This document shows, in pieces, positions 62,140-64,000 of a stretch of DNA of 64,000 nucleotides. The stretch is from a marine gamma proteobacterium HTCC2148 (GTDB lineage Bacteria; Pseudomonadota; Gammaproteobacteria; Pseudomonadales; Halieaceae): the NCBI GenBank assembly GCA_000156295.1, contig DS999222.1, positions 64,370-128,369 of the forward strand, in the 5' to 3' direction. Every line of letters starts with the position of its first letter. The first letter of the stretch is position 1. Below the pieces are notes generated by a model, which was given only the letters and a program-made list of their open reading frames with translations, made no database searches and had not been told where the DNA came from. A program made the position numbers and the translations under genes.

Positions 62140-62224
62140 GCCGCTTCAGTTTGCAATATTCGGACTAGGCCACAGGCCATCCCTACGTTAAAATGCGCGC
62201 CCTTTAATCGAACCGGGCCGAACT

Positions 62225-63323
62225 ATGCTTGAGATCAACCCCCAGATTCAAACGTTGAAAGACATCGAGGCACGTACCGACGTGCTTAGGGGGTATCTTT
62301 GACTTCGCTAATCGCAAGGAACGCCTCGCAGAAGTAGAGCTGGAGCTGGCAGAGCCCAGCGTTTGGGACGACCCGAGCCGCGCTCAGGAATTGGGCCGTG
62401 AGCGCTCGTCACTGGAAACTATCGTACTCACCATTGAGAAGTTGGAAGGTGGCGCGACGGACGCTGCTGACTTACTTGAGATGGCTGCCGCAGAAGATGA
62501 CCAGGATACGTTAACGGAAGTTATCTCTGAAATTGATGCCCTTGTCGCTCAGCTGGAACGACTGGAATTTCGCCGGATGTTCGATGGCGAAATGGATGCC
62601 AATAATGCGTTCCTTGATATTCAGTCTGGTTCAGGTGGTACTGAGGCACAGGACTGGGCCGAAATGATGCTCCGCATGTACCTCCGCTGGGGCGAGGCGA
62701 AGGGCTTCAAAACTCAGCTCATGGAGGCATCCGCAGGCGATGTTGCAGGCATCAAGAGCGCGACGATCAAGTTTGAAGGCGAGTACGCGTTTGGTTGGCT
62801 GCGCACCGAGACAGGTGTCCACCGTCTGGTCCGCAAGTCACCTTTTGATTCCGGTAATCGCCGACATACCTCGTTTTCTTCGGTCTTTGTGTCTCCGGAA
62901 ATCGATGACAATATCGAAATTGAGATTAACCCTGCTGACCTGCGGGTTGATACGTATCGAGCCTCTGGTGCTGGTGGGCAGCACGTTAACAAGACCGACT
63001 CTGCCGTACGCCTTACCCATAACCCTACTGGCATTGCAGTGCAGTGCCAGACCGAGCGCTCTCAGCACCAGAACAGGGACAACGCCATGAAGCTGTTGCG
63101 GGCGAAGCTTTATGAGATGGAAATGCTCAAACGCAATGAAGAGAAGCAGGCCATGGAAGATGGCAAGGCAGATATTGGGTGGGGCAGCCAGATTCGTTCT
63201 TACGTGCTCGATGATGCCCGCATCAAGGATTTGCGCACTGGCGTAGAAACAAGAAATACCCAGGCGGTGCTCGACGGCAGCCTGGATCAGTTTATAGAGG
63301 CTTCGCTAAAGAGCGGGCTTTAA
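62225..63323 (+). CDS. prfB: Peptide chain release factor 2, made by programmed +1 frameshift
   Basis: The frame from ATG 62225 runs 25 codons to TGA 62300-62302 and continues in the +1 frame from GAC 62301 to the stop at 63321-63323, for 365 residues in total, the normal RF2 length. The shift site at 62288-62303 is the known one: internal Shine-Dalgarno AGGGGG, then CTT TGA C. The anticodon-like SPF motif (S205-F207) and the peptidyl-tRNA hydrolysis motif GGQ (250-252) are both present. RF2 ends translation at UGA and UAA and controls its own synthesis through this UGA. lysS follows. Confidence 0.97.
62288..62303 (+). other. RF2 programmed +1 frameshift site
   Basis: AGGGGG (62288-62293), TAT, CTT (62297-62299), TGA (62300-62302), C. 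The internal Shine-Dalgarno, the slippery CTT and the weak TGAC stop context are all as in E. coli prfB. Low RF2 lets ribosomes slip +1 and make full-length protein. Confidence 0.97.
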
Positions 63324-63339
63324 CCTACCAGACCTTTTT

Positions 63340-63365
63340 CCCGCCTGCACTGAGATGAAGGCGGG
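63340..63365 (+). promoter_or_regulatory. Hairpin between prfB and lysS
   Basis: CCCGCCT (63340-63346) pairs with AGGCGGG (63359-63365), seven perfect pairs around a twelve-base loop. No T run follows on either strand, so it is more likely an mRNA processing or stability element than a terminator. Confidence 0.4.
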
Positions 63366-63387
63366 CAAGTGTTGAGAGTAAAAGAGT

Positions 63388-64000
63388 ATGAGTGAGCAGA
63401 ACAAGGCACCCGAAGCGCAGGATGAGAACAAGCTGATTGCAGAGCGTCGCGCCAAACTGGACGCTATTCGCGAGAAGCGCAATGCGTTCCCCAATGATTT
63501 TCGTCGCACCGGCGAGGCCCACCAGCTGCAACAAGAGTACGGTGAGTCCTCCAAGGAAGAACTGGAGACGGCGGATAAGCACTTCTCGGTGGCCGGTCGA
63601 CTGATTCGCAATCGCGGCTCCTTTTTATTGATCCAGGACGGCTCTGATCAGATTCAGCTGTATGTCAATCGCAAGGGTTTGGATGAGGAAACTCTCGCCG
63701 AGATAAAATCTTGGGACCTGGGTGATATTGTTGCCGCCAGTGGTCCTCTGCATAAGTCTGGCAAAGGTGATCTGTATATCAATATGGAGCAGGCGCGGCT
63801 GTTAACCAAAGCGCTCAGGCCGTTGCCCGACAAGTATCATGGGCTCTCGGATCAGGAGATGCGTTACCGTCAGAGATATGTGGACCTGATCGTTAACGAG
63901 GAGTCGCGCAAGGTGTTTCGCACTCGTTCGCGCATTATCGCGTTCATTCGAGACTATATGATGGAGCGGGGATTCATGGAGGTAGAAACGCCCATGATGC
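63388..64000 (+). CDS. lysS: Lysyl-tRNA synthetase, class II (3' truncated by the window)
   Basis: The first 204 codons from ATG 63388 are in the window. After an N-terminal helical extension ([20 protein letters not shown]), the OB-fold anticodon-binding domain is visible ([36 protein letters not shown]), followed by the class II motif 1 region ([26 protein letters not shown]). It charges tRNA-Lys. The prfB-lysS order is conserved with E. coli and many gammaproteobacteria. The gene continues beyond base 64000. Confidence 0.96.
   Translation, partial: MSEQNKAPEAQDENKLIAERRAKLDAIREKRNAFPNDFRRTGEAHQLQQEYGESSKEELETADKHFSVAGRLIRNRGSFLLIQDGSDQIQLYVNRKGLDEETLAEIKSWDLGDIVAASGPLHKSGKGDLYINMEQARLLTKALRPLPDKYHGLSDQEMRYRQRYVDLIVNEESRKVFRTRSRIIAFIRDYMMERGFMEVETPMM

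Noticed and set aside
62391-63323. Separate shorter CDS for release factor 2
   Set aside because: The reading frame is continuous with the frameshifted start at 62225 and gives exactly the expected 365 residues.

Overview
The window is a gene-dense chromosomal segment of a gammaproteobacterium. By eye it is moderately GC-rich, with long co-directional operons, many GTG and TTG starts, and no gap between called genes above about 260 bases. A full gspC-N type II secretion operon, a PilG/PilI/PilJ/ChpA-type chemosensory operon, prfB-lysS with the RF2 frameshift site, YajQ, RimO and a possible steroid-type catabolic block together suggest a marine aerobic heterotroph, perhaps of the Cellvibrionales/OMG type (Halieaceae-like). 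The taxonomic placement is inference. I saw no tRNA, rRNA, CRISPR array, insertion sequence, integrase or phage gene.

Layout. 1-1864: the 3' end of a sigma-54-activator-type regulator and a membrane Ser/Thr kinase. 1868-5114: a YhhN membrane protein, PanE, YajQ, a choline/thiamine-kinase-like protein and a small thiamine-binding-type protein. 5288-8107: a protein with a degenerate GGDEF domain, beta-carbonic anhydrase, TrmH and a small membrane protein. 8263-19641: gspCDEFGHIJKLMN, tightly packed and mostly overlapping. 19733-25563: rubredoxin, aminopeptidase P, an NSS transporter, cardiolipin synthase and a tyrosine-phosphatase-like protein. 25688-39562: a regulator with a degenerate sigma-54-type AAA+ domain, an unknown protein, then a chemosensory operon (CheY-like, CheW-like, MCP, HPt protein, large CheA-type hybrid kinase, second CheW-like, unknown). 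In this operon the usual single ChpA chain is divided over two genes.

39812-43171: two orphan genes and a GGDEF-EAL protein. 43191-46910: a ketosteroid-isomerase-like protein, two acyl-CoA dehydrogenases and a divergent SDR. 46911-52451: a DegS-like protease, DUF1499, an EthD-type protein, HtpX, a J-domain protein and a VWA-like protein. 52660-56209: MsrA, a possible tiny Cys/His-rich protein, a decayed TonB-dependent receptor, an RsmE-like methyltransferase and RimO. 56305-60296: a 2-oxo-acid dehydrogenase E1alpha/E1beta/E2 set without E3, and a ThuA-like protein. 60422-64000: a possible short leader ORF, an enoyl-CoA hydratase-like protein, 3-mercaptopyruvate sulfurtransferase, prfB and the start of lysS.

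The most unusual part is 25688-39562. A regulator that keeps Walker A but lacks a recognisable Walker B and GAFTGA loop precedes a chemosensory operon whose receptor has a divergent signalling tip and whose CheA-type kinase has been separated from its N-terminal HPt section. Other items worth a look are the SRSRM in place of GGDEF at 5288-6430, a long hairpin against the pepP start, three short ORFs with plausible starts, and the frameshifted receptor remnant.
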